A stretch of DNA of 64,000 nucleotides from Helichrysum umbraculigerum (GCA_949592205.1 CATIUR010000006.1:63112001-63176000), one strand, 5' to 3'. Shown: positions 1-11,277, numbered from the stretch's first letter. The notes: generated from the letters alone by a model not told the origin. Program-made: numbers and translations.

Positions 1-979
1 TTTTCGGATTCAATAATATTTTTAAGGAGATTTAGAAGCCTTTTGGTTATGTTATTGATCAATTATGTTTCTATTACTAATGTTCTACAAAGTTAATGAA
101 AAAAAATTGACCCAAACGCTGCTTTTCATTAAAACGCTTAACGCCCTAACGTTTATGAATTATATAGAATTTTCGGATTCAATAATATTTTTAAGGAGAT
201 TTAGAAGCCTTTTGGTTATGTTATTGATCAATTATGTTTCCATTACTAATGTTCTACAAAGTTAATGAAAAAAATTTGGCTCAAACGTTGCTTTTCATTA
301 AAACGCTTAACGCCCTAACGTTTATGAATTATATAGAATTTTCGGATTCAATAATATTTTTAAGGGGATTTAGAAGCCTTTTGGTTATGTTATTGATCAA
401 TTATGTTTCCATTACTAATGTTCTACAAAGTTAAGGAAAAAAATTTGGCCCAAACGTTGCTTTTCATTAAAACGCTTAACGCCCTAACGTTTATGAATTA
501 TATAGAATTTTCGGATTCAATAATATTTTTAAGGAGATTTAGAAGCCTTTTGGTTATGTTATTGATCAATTATGTTTCCATTACTAATGTTCTACAAAGT
601 TAATGAAAAAATTTTAGCCCAAACGTTGCTTTTCCTTAAAGCGCTTAACGCCCTAACGTTTATGAATTATATAGAATTTTCGGATTCAATAATATTTTTA
701 AGGAGATTTAGAAGCCTTTTGGTTATGTTATTGATCAATTATGTTTCCATTACTAATGTTCTACAAAGTTAATGAAAAAAATTTGGCCCAAACGTTGCTT
801 TTCCTTAAAACGCTTAACGCCCTAATGTTTATGAATTATATAGAATTTTCGGATTCAATAATATTTTTAAGGAGATTTAGAAGCCTTTTGGTTATGTTAT
901 TGATCAATTATGTTTCCATTACTAATGTTCTACAAAGTTAATGAAAAAAATTTGGCCCAAACGTTGTTTTTCCTTAAAA
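1..979. repeat. 169-bp tandem satellite, about six copies
   Basis: The same unit recurs every 169 bp, shown by the same landmark (TGTTCTACAAAGTTAA) at a constant step, with only a few substitutions per unit. The array runs off the left edge and ends near 979, where the last unit passes into unrelated sequence. Each unit has a 66-codon open frame, but 169 is not a multiple of three and no unit looks coding. The unit length is close to nucleosomal satellites. It may instead be internal tandem repeats of the hAT-like element whose end lies at 1220. Confidence 0.95.
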
Positions 980-1220
980 CGAAGACGTGCGAGCGAAAAT
1001 ACGATTTTTATAAAAAAAACCGGTTTGAAACCGGTTTTGAACCCGAACCGGTTTGGACCCTACCCAAACCGGTTTGGGTCGGGTTGGGGTTTTGGGGTGC
1101 CCAAATCGGGTTGAACCCGAACCGGTTTTGGGCCAAACCGGTTTTGACCAAGTTTGACCAAAACCGGTTTCGGGTCGGGTCGGGTCGGGTTTTCCAAAAA
1201 CCGGGTTTTGCGCATCTCTA
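980..1220. mobile_element. hAT-like element, right terminal region
   Basis: This stretch is full of CCGGTT and GGGTCGGGT words in both orientations and ends in GCGCATCTCTA, whose reverse complement TAGAGATGCGC matches the TAGRGATGNGCA end seen on other hAT-like elements in this window. The left end is absent or off the window, so size and target duplication cannot be given. The composition is much more GC-rich than its flanks. Confidence 0.5.
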
Positions 1221-2491
1221 GTCAGGTCTAGCAACTTTATCCATACACTAAATCTTGTGTGCCGACGAAAACAGAGTTGGTTACTAATAGTATTTTATTA
1301 TATTAATTAGTAGTAAAATAGTAATAATTGTAATGAAAACAATCTTTGTATTGATAAAGTCTCACAAACATGTGAAGTAGAAAACAAATTTTTTAATTCC
1401 ACGTGTTCGTGTGTATAATACTTGTTATTTATTGTTGTACATGTGTATACATGAATATTTGAATCACTACCGAAATATTTAAACTCCACCGAAAAAACAT
1501 TAAAAAACTATAAAATCATAAAATGTGACGATGTATATTACAAACATCAACTATTCTTCTTTTAAACCATCGAGTATAATGTTAATGATTAGATATGATG
1601 GTTTAAACTTTGTGTTATGATTCCTTAGTTATAAATAAGGTGCAACTAAAAAGCATTTTTATTAATTATACAGAGAATAAATCAAATTCCAAGTCCTTGT
1701 GTTATGGCATCAGTTTCACTCCCATTTCTTGTATCAGATCTTTTGAGTGTTTAGTTTTGTGACACGAATTTTCATTTCGTTCACAATCTTTCTTCTAATT
1801 AGAATATGGTAAAAATATATATATATCTTAAGGCTATTTTAGTCATTTCATTACGATGTTAGACTGACAGCAAGATAAAAAATCGGGTCAAGAGACTGAA
1901 CTCGCAATAAGCCTAACTCAAAAACCGAGAGTGAAAAAAACAATATAGCACATGAACCTCGATTTGTAATTTATACTAATAATACTTATACATATTTCGT
2001 TATACGGAGTATATCTATTAATATTCAAGAAAACGTGGTATTCTCAAGATTCTTATAAGATTCCTATGGCTATGACTATCCGACTAGAAAAAAAGATCCC
2101 TATGACTAGCCGACTTAACTAAACATAGTCTTATTTATATATGGTTGTTTTAACATTTAACAACTTCTCATACACCATATTTACATGTTTAATTGTGTTT
2201 TCATTTTATCAATTTGTATATTTCCATTCTCGATCAAATTTTAAGATTGCAATTTAACTGTATTAAATGAATTTCTCTTTAAACATTTATGCTAATTTCA
2301 TTCTAGATATTGCTTAGTATGATAAAAAGGAAGATGGTATTTTAGAATTTTCCTTTTTTTTTAAAAGGGTATGTAGGTGATTTCTCAACATCAAAGCAGT
2401 ATGCTTTTATTCTTAAAAAATATATATATTCTTCTGTACGTGTGACTATTGAACTTTTCGACATATCTATACTACTATATAATACATTTAA
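1221..2491. other. AT-rich intergenic DNA
   Basis: No coding frame, RNA gene or clear intact element was recognised, apart from the degenerate inverted-repeat element listed separately. It contains short AT-rich runs and scattered stop codons in all frames. Confidence 0.6.
1676..1973. mobile_element. degenerate MITE related to the one at 5310-5601
   Basis: The left side (ATAAATCAAATTCC..., then TTTCACTC) and the reverse complement of the right side (TAAATTACAAATCG..., then TTTCACTC) align imperfectly as terminal inverted repeats. Internal words such as GGTCAAGAGACTGAACTCGC also resemble the 5310-5601 element. No target duplication was found, so the ends are approximate. Confidence 0.35.
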
Positions 2492-2716
2492 TACTCTCTC
2501 TCCTCAATTTTTTTAAGACTAAGTAAGTGGGTCCCACTATCCTATTATCTATTATCTATTACGACTACTTATTCTCCACTAACTACATTTTTCATCAATC
2601 AAATATGAAATCTACCCGCTAAAGTCTTTTTTGATTGGTTAAATAATATAGTGGGCACTTATAATGGGATATCCCAAAATAGTAATGTGGATATTTTTAA
2701 TGGAACGGACGGAGTA
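2492..2716. mobile_element. Stowaway-like MITE (Tc1/mariner type), diverged
   Basis: The left end TACTCTCTCTCCTC and the right end GGAACGGACGGAGTA are diverged versions of the plant Stowaway terminus CTCCCTCCGTCCC, and TA lies at both boundaries. About 225 bp, typical for the class. No coding capacity. Confidence 0.55.
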
Positions 2717-4333
2717 TAATATGTTTTTATTTTAAAACATTCATTCGCACCTCCATCCACCATCACCACTTTCATCACTGCTATGCGCGGGTACGAGGCT
2801 AGTCTATTTAATGTTTGAACGGACCATTTGGCCCAATTATTCATGATAGTAACACACATCATTATTGGGTCAGCTCCAACAAATAAAGCCTAGTTAGTCC
2901 ATGAAAGGTTTGACACTTTTAAAGATTAGCAACTGTAAATGTAAATGTAATTCACTTGTTAAATATCAAAGTCTAGTTTTGTATACGCATTCCTCAAATC
3001 TTAAATGGTCGTAGTAGAGTTTAATAGAAAATTATCTACCTCATTGAATATAGTCAATCATTCGATCATGTTTACCATAGTAACTCACACGATCGATCAT
3101 ATGATCGAATAATTAATTTGCCTAATTAAAACATGTTGAATATTCCATATTTTTGTAACATGCCAGCCTACAACTTAACTTTTACTGTTTTTGTTAGTCA
3201 CAATGGATCAAAAAGCTTCATATAGTTCGGAAACAACATGTGAAAAGAATATATTTTAACAAGAATTGAACTTTTACAATATTATTTTATAACGTAAACA
3301 TAAAACTTACTACATGAGATTCTACGAATAATTAATCACCTGTCGAAACATTAATCTGACTAGCTAACCGAATCTTTAGACCGACAAAGGGGACAAGAGT
3401 TATTAAGAGAGACACATTACGTAATACAATTAAAAAGGTAAACATGATCACTAGAGGCTTTTGTTTAACACTTTTACATGATGAATGAAACCCCCACACA
3501 ATATAAATACCTGATTCAACCACAATTGTCGGCATCACGAGTACATTAGTTTGAGCTTCCTCTAACGTTGTGGTTTGGGGCTTTTGGCGGTAACAACAAC
3601 TGTGGCCACGGTGCCATGGTGGTGGTGTGGTGGTTATATTCCATGGTTAAATATAGGTAAAGATCAAATGAGTTTTCCATGGTTGAGATTTGATTTTGGG
3701 AATGATCATAGAATAAAATTGTATCTACACCAACCTTGGCTATATAAAAGCCACGAATCTTGCATAATGTTTCTATTCAATCGTCGATGTATCATTAAAG
3801 ATGAATCGAACTTGTATGAAACCATAGAAGTCAACATAATTAACTTTGCCTTGTCACATTTTTCAGTCGGATATCCGACGGATCATCACTTTTTATTGTT
3901 TAGTATATAAAACTAAAAGTATAATGGTAAAATGTAGGGTCCAAAAATTAAAGTGGTGATGCTACTGATAGCAGGGTTAGTCAGTTTCAATAAGGTTTGA
4001 AGAAAGTTAACGTGACGCTGAAGTGATACAAATTGACCAGCGAGTTTCATTTAGAGATAGAAGTGATCTAACAAGCAAGTTCAACACATGTACATCTAGA
4101 TATGAAATTAAACTCAATAGTTCACAGTTTTCTATTAAAAAGTCAGAAACAATTTAAAAAGATAAATGTTTTTAGCTATTGAACTTATGTCCCATGTTTA
4201 TGGCCATGCTATGGTTTGATATTAATAATGGGCCGGGTCGTCCCAAGAAGTTTTTCTGCATTCCACATAAGTCGTTTAGACGTCGTTAATAATAAATGAT
4301 GGAATCAGTTTAATCCCTTTTGCTATAATTTTA
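2717..4333. other. intergenic, nothing recognised
   Basis: Open frames here are short and show no family motif. The longest, around 3575-3910, starts at a TTG and has no recognisable domain. A short palindrome, CGATCATATGATCG, lies near 3092-3105. No gene is called. Confidence 0.5.
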
Positions 4334-4541
4334 TTACTGCATCCCTCTCAAAATTATATTCCATCTTTCATTTTTTAGATGTTCCAAAATAATTGTCCAC
4401 TTCTCATTTCAATCAATAGGAAGAGACTTTAGTGAGTGAAGATTCCATTTGAATGGTTGCAAGGAGTTGCCGTGTTGTCCCATTTTTATTAAACTGTATA
4501 TTTTTTGTTGGTGGGCAATAATTTTGGGACGAAGAGAGTAG
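4334..4541. mobile_element. Stowaway-like MITE, diverged
   Basis: The left end (TACTGCATCCCTCTC followed by AAAATTAT) pairs with the reverse complement of the right end (TACTCTCTTCGTCCC followed by AAAATTAT). The subterminal pairing extends about 30 bp. Length about 208 bp. Confidence 0.5.
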
Positions 4542-4724
4542 TTATTTTGTTATACCAATCCAAAATCCGATAAGAAAATAGGTCCTTAATCTGCAAGGTA
4601 CACTAGCTCTTATATAAACTTAATCAAATTAGGTCATGCACCATTGAAATATGGAGCGGCTCTAGTGGATGACCCAAGTACTCATTTTTATTACTTAATC
4701 AAATCAAACTCATTAAATTAATTA

Positions 4725-5122
4725 GAGAAAATTTCATAAACCATACCTGTGGTTTACACACATTTTCACAAATCATACCTGAACTTTTTTTTTCATGTTT
4801 TCGATACAATAAGTTTCAAATTTGCTCGTAAATAGTACCTCCGTCTATTTTTGTCGTAAAGTTTTACCAATTCCGTCTATTTTCAATACAATAAGTTTCA
4901 AAATTGCTCGTAAATGATACCCAAAAGTTTCAAAATTGCTCATAAATGATACCTCCGTGCAAATCATGTGGTAAAACTTAACGACAAAAATAGACGGAGT
5001 TGGACGGAGGTACCATTTACGAGCAAATTTGAAACTTATTGTATCGAAAATATGAAAAAAAAGTTCGGGTATGATTTGTGAAAATGTGTGTAAACCACAT
5101 GTATGGGTTATGAAGTTTTCTC
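4725..5122. mobile_element. Mutator-like MITE with long TIRs and 9-bp TSD
   Basis: The element starts GAGAAAATTTCATAAACC and ends with the inverse, GGTTATGAAGTTTTCTC. The inverted repeats extend well beyond 100 bp, including the TTTACACACATTTTCACAAA words on both sides. A perfect 9-bp direct repeat, AATTAATTA, lies at 4716-4724 and 5123-5131. Long TIRs with a 9-bp duplication are the signature of Mutator-like elements. Total 398 bp, non-coding. Confidence 0.9.
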
Positions 5123-5309
5123 AATTAATTAACTAAATTAGGGTATGTAACATTACTGCACGTGCTTAAAATTCACTTAAAGGAGGCGAACTTGATACTT
5201 GGAAAGTTGGAAGGCTAGAAGCAGAACCCATGACCCAACACGGGGCCTTTTACTATATATCCAATAATAATAATAATAATAATAATATAATATAATATAA
5301 TATATTGTA

Positions 5310-5601
5310 AAATAAATTACATTCACTCATTCCTGAAGTATGTTATTGATTTCACTCCTCATCTTCGGGTCGAATTTTTTGCAGATTCAGTCCTTTGACC
5401 CAACTTTTTGTTTCACTCCCCATCCCTCAAAGAGTAAAATTATTTTATAATTGTAAGGGTATTTTAGTAATTTCATGATGGATGAGGAACGGGGAGTGAA
5501 ACGAAAAACCGGATCAAGGAACTAAACCCGCAAAAAATTCAACCCGGGGACAAAGAGTGAAAATAATAACATACTTTAAGAACGAGGAGTGTAATTTACT
5601 C
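5310..5601. mobile_element. Mutator-like MITE, 292 bp
   Basis: Left and right ends pair over roughly 45 bp (AAATAAATTAC against GAGTAAATTAC, then TATGTTATT and TTTCACTC on both sides). A 9-bp target duplication, TATATTGTA, lies at 5301-5309 and 5602-5610. The interior has no coding frame. It is a different family from the element at 4725-5122. Confidence 0.85.
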
Positions 5602-5964
5602 TATATTGTATTACTAATAAGTGCAGCCCAATAACTAGTGATCCAATTTATAATTTTGTACTGTTTCTTTTTCTTTATTTTGTCTTTTCTATAATATAAT
5701 AACTACTCGTATATTTCAAAATCAAAACGTAAAGAACAATCCATACAAATGAAACACAATGATACTCCGTACTATATAATTTGAAAATGGCAAAGCCAAC
5801 GCTACACACCTACAAGACTAGGCCCAAGCGAAGAACTAAGCTTAAATTACAAAACAGAATATATGTAAGGTAGATCAAACTACTTGACCAATTTAAAAAC
5901 CACATTTTGGAGACACGAGACAAAGTTTCTTTTGCTTTAAAAGAACGTTCACTTCAACGTCTCT

Positions 5965-6717
5965 CTAACATGTTGCAGAAGTTTCCTTATTTTCCTTTTT
6001 AGTAAAGTTCATTTCAATGTCTTTCGGATCTGTTGAAGAAGTTACTTCATTTTCCTTCTTGAGTTTCATTGAACATTGAGATGAAGTACAGAAAATCTTG
6101 AATGATTTGACCAAAACCCGATTTTGTTTAGAAATTTTTAAAGAAGAAAGTGTCATTGGGGTTTTGTTAGAAATTAAGGTTGAAGATGAAGACCCAAACA
6201 CGAACATGTAAGCCATTTGACATTGGTTCCCGCTTAGAAGATACATCGATCCATAGTTCTTTTCTAGCAAATCCAACCTGAACACGACTATCGAGAATCC
6301 AGACTCCATCGAACCTCCTGATAGCATTCTTTGCTTCCTCCGAGTTCTTGAATCTAATGAAACCGAATGGGAAGCAATTACTTTTGAAGATGACCTTAAC
6401 GTTTAAAACTGACCCCATAACGTTTACCAAAGTTCCCCAACATTTCGTTAGAAATCCCCCATGGAAGATTCCCAACAAAAATTGTAGATAAAGAATTTGA
6501 TATTCCATATCTATCTTCGTTGTTTGCTTCTTGAGGTCTCGTACACCTTTTCCTTCAAGACTTCAGCAAAAGTCATCTTCTTTGAAAAACCTGGAGGAGC
6601 TTCGGGTGTGGTTGAATCATCGGAATTTGACAACGACTGCCCTTCCTTGTCGAATCGATGAGCAAAAGCTGGACTTGAATTTGGAGAACGGTGGAAGCCC
6701 ATGATCAAAATATGCAC
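5965..6717 (-). pseudogene. broken RRM (RNA-recognition motif) protein gene
   Basis: Reading leftward, a 68-residue frame begins MHILIMGFHRSPNSS and contains APPGFSKKMTFAEVLKEK. It is followed in other frames by an RRM: the RNP2-like FVGNLPWGIS around 6450-6480, the RNP1-like FPFGFIRFKN near 6360-6390, and the closing DSRVQVGFARKE near 6250-6290. The RRM is spread over at least three frames with stops between, so at least two frameshifts break it. A lysine/glutamate-rich tail follows, encoded by a degenerate duplicated stretch at 5945-6060. RRM proteins of this layout occur both as host proteins and as ORF1 of plant LINEs; no reverse transcriptase follows here, so the origin is unresolved. 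No introns were identified that would rejoin the frames. Confidence 0.6.
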
Positions 6718-7318
6718 ATTTGATGGTTAGTTGGTTGGTAACAAATGTGGCCTCTCGAGAGTTGGTTAGTTATTCTTTTAATTACTTTTATCAATTTTAT
6801 TGGGTGTATGACATCTATTTCCAAGTTAGTTAGCAACTATTAACTGTATTTACACATTTAAATAATCAATTTGTAATCATGCACTAAGTTAACAACTTAG
6901 CATCAATTTTATCAAATATTTAAGTGTAATATATATGATAGAACAAGTAGACTTATTATTACACGTTCAAAATGACTAATTAAATATTCATCAAACAGGG
7001 AAACATGTGTAATTGTTTGTTACTTTTATTTTTGGTTTCAATCATTTATCGATCGTAACTTTGTAATTTTTGAACAAGGTCCTGACAAAATGGACATCTA
7101 ATAATAGCGTACTCCGTATTGACTTTTATGTACTATAACTATAAAGAAAAATAAAATAGATATTCTTTTACATTAAATGGGACGACCTAGATCTAGATCC
7201 GCATAACTAGTTAGATCTTGGATTGGATCATGATCCATTAAGTAATTGACCGAATTCAAACCCATTTAATAGGATCTTGTGACCCATTGGATCTTATCAA
7301 GACCTGACCCGATGAAAA
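6718..7318. other. intergenic, nothing recognised
   Basis: AT-rich DNA with no convincing gene. A GATC-rich stretch at about 7190-7320 (repeated words such as TTGGATC and GGATCATGATCC) directly precedes the left edge of duplicated block A. Confidence 0.5.
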
Positions 7319-8960
7319 AAGACTTATAACCGCGCTTTATTATGGAGAACCCGTGAGTCTAGTTATCCATATTCCATCCCCTATATATGGTGTATCATAT
7401 TTCCATAATATTCTACTGAACAAGTACCCGGCCCATCTTTCACTGATACCTTTTCTGGTTTTTGTTTTATTTTTTAATAATCTTCATATAAGGATTTTAT
7501 TCACACTTAGTTAATCTAGGATTTTATTACCAATCGCTAATATTGTTGGGCTTCTTTCACTTCCCAACAATGTTATAATCATCTTTGATTTATGTGTGTT
7601 AAGTATGATATTATAATCATCTTTTGATTTTTCCTCCTAAGAGCTTAGGACTTCTGGTTTATCATCAAATTAGATAGGGTGGTTATAAAATTGAAGTTTA
7701 TAAGTAACAGTAAGTGCGATTTTTGATAAATATACATGAAAAATACAATCGCACCACAGATTTTGGTGTTTGTGTATCATGAAATAAATACAATTTTCAG
7801 ATTAGTTTCAAAATTACTCTTTGTACGTTAAACATTAGATATGGCAATTTCGATACATGTTTTAAAACAGGTTCATATTGGTTATATGTTATCTATCTTT
7901 TGGCACGTTCTATAGTAGAAATTTTACCTCAAGCTTGTCTCCTTGTGCACCTTTGAGTTGTTTCTATCATTCAAAAGGTTCCCATTTAAAACCAAAATTA
8001 GAGCAAACTGAATTCTAATTATTTGAATTTGCGTATGGCTTATGGCTGGCTTTAGGTTCGCTGGCTTTAGGTTCGGTTTACAATCTACGAAACTGAAATT
8101 TTAAGTTCATTTTTTGGATTGAGTTTTGAGCTTCATCAAGTGGCTGATTTAGATTAGCGTTTCAAGCAATTTGATGTTACAGAATTAGTTTCTATATGAA
8201 TTTACCAAAAAGTAAAAAGAACGACTAATTTTCCCAGCAATTTGGTCTACTGAATCTCAATTAATCAATTGGTCATCAAACCTGAAAGAACACAATAAAA
8301 CCATCTACAGTTAACCCACGTTATTCGTCGGTACCAAACTAAAGTTAATTACGCTGTCAAATTTCTGACCATAAAAATAACAAGTTAGCATGTAATTCCT
8401 TCAAACAGGAATCAGTGACCGCAAACAAAACTACATCTTACAATTTGACTCCGGATGTTAAATCGGTGCCTTTCTAACTTCATGAATCAAATTAAGGGTA
8501 AATGTACACAACTTTCAATCCCAGGAAACTAACATCACCAAAATCGCAACCACACCACTTTTACATATTACCTTATTGTTGGCAGCAATCTGAAGTTTAG
8601 GACTTCAAATCTTATGTAATGGAATAAGTCTCAATCAGTACTAACTACTAAGCACCTGTGAGAAGCTCAAGTCTGGTGGCCAGATAAGCGAAAATATCAG
8701 ATACACAACTATTAGTGGATATTACTAAGTACTAACAAAGACACAGAAATTAACGTTCGTTTGATTGTATGCTGATTCATATAATTTCTGTAAATCAAGA
8801 GATAGGCAAGAACTAATATAAAATATTGAAAAGAGCTACTAGTTAATATTGTAAGAAATGGTAGCATCAGACACATCAGATGCCCATGCATTTTGTTAGG
8901 CAACACATTAATAGTTTATTACTAAGAGCCTGGCAATAGATAACATAAGTTAATTAACAC

Positions 8961-10452
8961 TCATGTTGTTTCTTTCTTGATAACTTTAGGAATAGTTACG
9001 ACTAGCCCTCCATCTTTGATCTCCGTCATGACGGGCTCGCAGATCTTCCTTGGTGGTAGATTAATCCTGGCGTTATAGTATTTACGGATGTCCTGTTTCT
9101 GCAGGTAGCCTTTGATGAACAGAGCGTTGATTTTCTTTTTCAATTTGACATCCATTTGCTGGGGAAGAAAATCCTTGTCGTGGTCCAGTTCCAAATCAAG
9201 GAATACACGTAGTCCTTCATCAGTCTCCTCAGTCTCCTTGATTCCAGGAATATTTAAGGCAATATATGAGCCTTCGCTTACGTTTATCATTCTATGTTTA
9301 GTTGGGAATACCTTGAGGCCTACTTCTCCCTTACTTGTTATCTTCGTCATCCTAATCAGTGTATAAGGTACGGTTTCTAAGAACCACAAAAACATCCTGC
9401 TTTTGAAACACTGACCATATTCGTCTGTAACATCATTCAGCATCAAAAAGCATTCATTTATTGATTAATAAAGAGACCAATATTCATCCAAAAGTCAATT
9501 AACATCATATTTAAAATTTATTCAATCAACATTCGGCTTCTCACCAGATCTGGAATACATACACACAAAAGCATCCTCAATCCAAACACCTATTAATGAC
9601 TTTTTTTTTAATGCAATTCATCTTTCACTAAAAGCTTTGCTCTATAAAAGCTTTTGAATTCAAATTTTATACACACAATTCACAAAAGGACCTTTTGCCC
9701 AAAGACTTCATTTTAGCAAAACTCTTACAAAAAAAAAAAAAAAAAAAAGGCGCCTTTTGTCTCCAATAGAAAAAACCCATTCAATGGCTTTTTTTGGCAG
9801 AAAAAACCTCCCATTATTATAACTATAATTATAATTATAATTATAATATTAAATTAATTAATAAGATTGCAAGAATAAATATATTAGGGAGTAATTGTTT
9901 AGTTTAGTTGGGTAAGTATAGGTATATTAATAATTTAATATTAATATTAATATTGTAGTCTGCATTAGGATAAATGATCCGGAGTATTTTATTTACTTAT
10001 TCCCTGTTATAGAACTAGAATAAACTAAACGAGTAATGCTACATAGACCTAATTACACAGACCTACATATAGACCTAATTATCTCATTGGTTGATTTATT
10101 TCTCTCTCCTAATCTCATCCACTCAATTTTTTCCATCAACCAATCACAAACTTTAGGTCTATGTTAGGTTTGTAAGTTTAGGTCTATGAATCATTTTCCT
10201 AAACTATAAACTAAAATAGAATAAAAAGCGATTAAACCCTAGAAACCAACACTTCACAATTTTACTAAATACAATTTCTTGTCATTTTATGAAATTGTAA
10301 CAAACAAACAGTAAGAAGCAATACATACATTAATACATACCAGAGAAGAAAGTGCGTGGATGAGTTTTTAGTGAAGCTGGACGGAAAGTGGGGACGACGA
10401 CGGAAATGGTGGAACCAACAACAAGCTTCTTCAAAACCAATGAGGAAGCCAT
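8961..10452 (-). CDS. HSP20-like (alpha-crystallin domain) protein, presumed mitochondrial; gene A, two exons
   Basis: Exon 1 is 10452-10341 (112 nt, 37 codons plus one base) and exon 2 is 9424-8961. The donor reads CTCTG|GTATGT and the acceptor TTACAG|ACGAAT; the junction codon becomes Asp38 and the frame stays open for 191 residues. Residues 1-37 (MASSLVLKKLVVGST...) are rich in Ser, Arg/Lys and hydrophobics with no acid, like a mitochondrial presequence, and resemble N-termini of plant mitochondrial small HSPs. The alpha-crystallin domain spans about residues 85-185: the PGI strand near 97-99, RINLPP near 157-162, and KDGGLVVTIPKV at 174-185, the family's GVL-type signature. It is divergent, and the N-terminal arm is short. 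Such proteins act as ATP-independent holdases. No clear heat-shock element (repeated nGAAn) was found. The splice model is inference from sequence and the paralog. Alternative: an HSP20-fold protein not induced by heat. Confidence 0.8.
10028..10199. mobile_element. 172-bp MITE in intron 1 of gene A
   Basis: The ends pair as inverted repeats around CATAGACCTAA. A 7-bp repeat, TAAACTA, flanks it (10021-10027 and 10200-10206). Removing the element and one repeat gives exactly the sequence of paralog A' (GAATAAACTATAAACTAAAA near 58797), which is the empty site. It therefore inserted after the duplication. Confidence 0.85.
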
Positions 10453-10496
10453 CGCAATTATTTAATTAGACAGAACCCACAAACGATTTGAACGAC

Positions 10497-10600
10497 TGTT
10501 GGTTTCTAGGGTTTCAATCGCTTTATTTATTTTAGTTTATATATATTCTCATAAAATAATACTCCGCATCAATCCTATTTCAAACTCTGATATTAATATT
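10497..10600 (-). promoter_or_regulatory. promoter region of gene A with TATA box and telo-box
   Basis: On the minus strand a TATA-like TATATATAAAC lies at 10546-10536, about 85-95 bp before the ATG, followed by AAACCCTAG (telo-box-like) at 10514-10506. The partner gene A' keeps the same arrangement (AAACCCTA near 59065), and gene B keeps AAACCCTAG near 17862. Transcription probably starts near 10510; this is inference. Confidence 0.5.
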
Positions 10601-10610
10601 TAATTACGTA

Positions 10611-10947
10611 GTATTAAAGTATTAGCCCTTTTTAGAATCAATTATTCTTGTAATCTTTTTAATTAAAAATTTACTTACTTGGTACTCCCTCCGTCCCATT
10701 TTTATTGTCCACAGACAAAAAACACGTATTTTAAGAAAAGTGTACTGTTTGTACCCTACAACCAATAAGATTGAATCTCTCACCAAATACAAATATTTTG
10801 ATTGGTTGAAAAGTAAAGCGGACAATAAATTTGGGACATCCCAAAATGGAAAGATGAACTATAGATTTGGGACGGAGGGAGTATTAAAGTATTAGCCCTT
10901 TTTAGAATCAATTATTCTTGTAATCTTTTTAATTAAAAATTTACTTA
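10611..10947. repeat. 67-bp perfect direct repeat flanking a Stowaway MITE
   Basis: The 67 bases at 10611-10677 (starting GTATTAAAGTATTAGCCC) are identical to 10881-10947, with the Stowaway between them. Paralog A' has only one diverged copy of this stretch (about 59175-59240) and no MITE. It is too long to be a Stowaway target duplication, which is 2 bp (TA). Confidence 0.9.
10683..10883. mobile_element. Stowaway MITE
   Basis: The ends are TACTCCCTCCGTCCCA and TGGGACGGAGGGAGTA, the canonical plant Stowaway termini, about 200 bp apart. Paralogous block A' lacks it at the matching place. Confidence 0.9.
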
Positions 10948-10965
10948 GCCAACTAATAACCAATT

Positions 10966-11219
10966 GGGTTTATTGTTTCGTTATATATTAAATTTACACT
11001 TTTTACTATTGCATTAGTCGAACTTTAAAAATTTCTTTTGTATGTATTGAACTTATAAATATGGTATATTGTATGTATTATTTTCTTTTTTGGTATCATA
11101 TTTATATGTTCAATACATACAATAGAAGTTTTTAAAGTTTGACTAATGCAATAGTAAAAAAGTTTAACTTATACAATAGTAAAAAGTGTAAATTTAATAC
11201 ATAACGAAAAAATAAAGCC
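10966..11219. mobile_element. 254-bp long-TIR MITE (Mutator-like)
   Basis: The left arm (GGGTTTATTGTTTCGTTATA, then AAATTTACAC) pairs with the inverse of the right arm (GGCTTTATTTTTTCGTTATG, then AAATTTACAC), and pairing continues through ACTATTGCATTAGT to the centre. The flanking 9-mers TAACCAATT and TATACAATT agree at 7 of 9 positions. Block A' lacks it. Confidence 0.75.
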
Positions 11220-11277
11220 TATACAATTTACACTAATATCTTATCTTTGTGATCTTTTTAATTAATTGATTAACTAG

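Larger units (their letters stand above)
9955..10600. repeat. inverted repeat flanking exon 1 of gene A (promoter copy in intron 1)
   Basis: The plus-strand intron sequence at about 9965-10027 plus 10200-10252 (AAACTAAAATAGAATAAA, then GCGATTAAACCCTAGAAACC) matches the minus-strand promoter at 10600-10497 (AAACTAAAATAAATAAAGCG, then ATTGAAACCCTAGAAACC). The arms are about 110 bp, are interrupted on the left by a MITE at 10028-10199, and enclose exon 1. The same structure occurs around exon 1 of gene A' (58735-58843 against 59055-59150). Confidence 0.75.

Noticed and set aside
65..941. Five 66-codon open frames in the first kilobase
   Set aside because: They are the same frame recurring in each 169-bp satellite unit; the period is not a multiple of three and there is no start context or domain.
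3575..3910. 111-codon plus-strand frame
   Set aside because: Starts at TTG, has no domain, and lies in DNA with no other coding signals.
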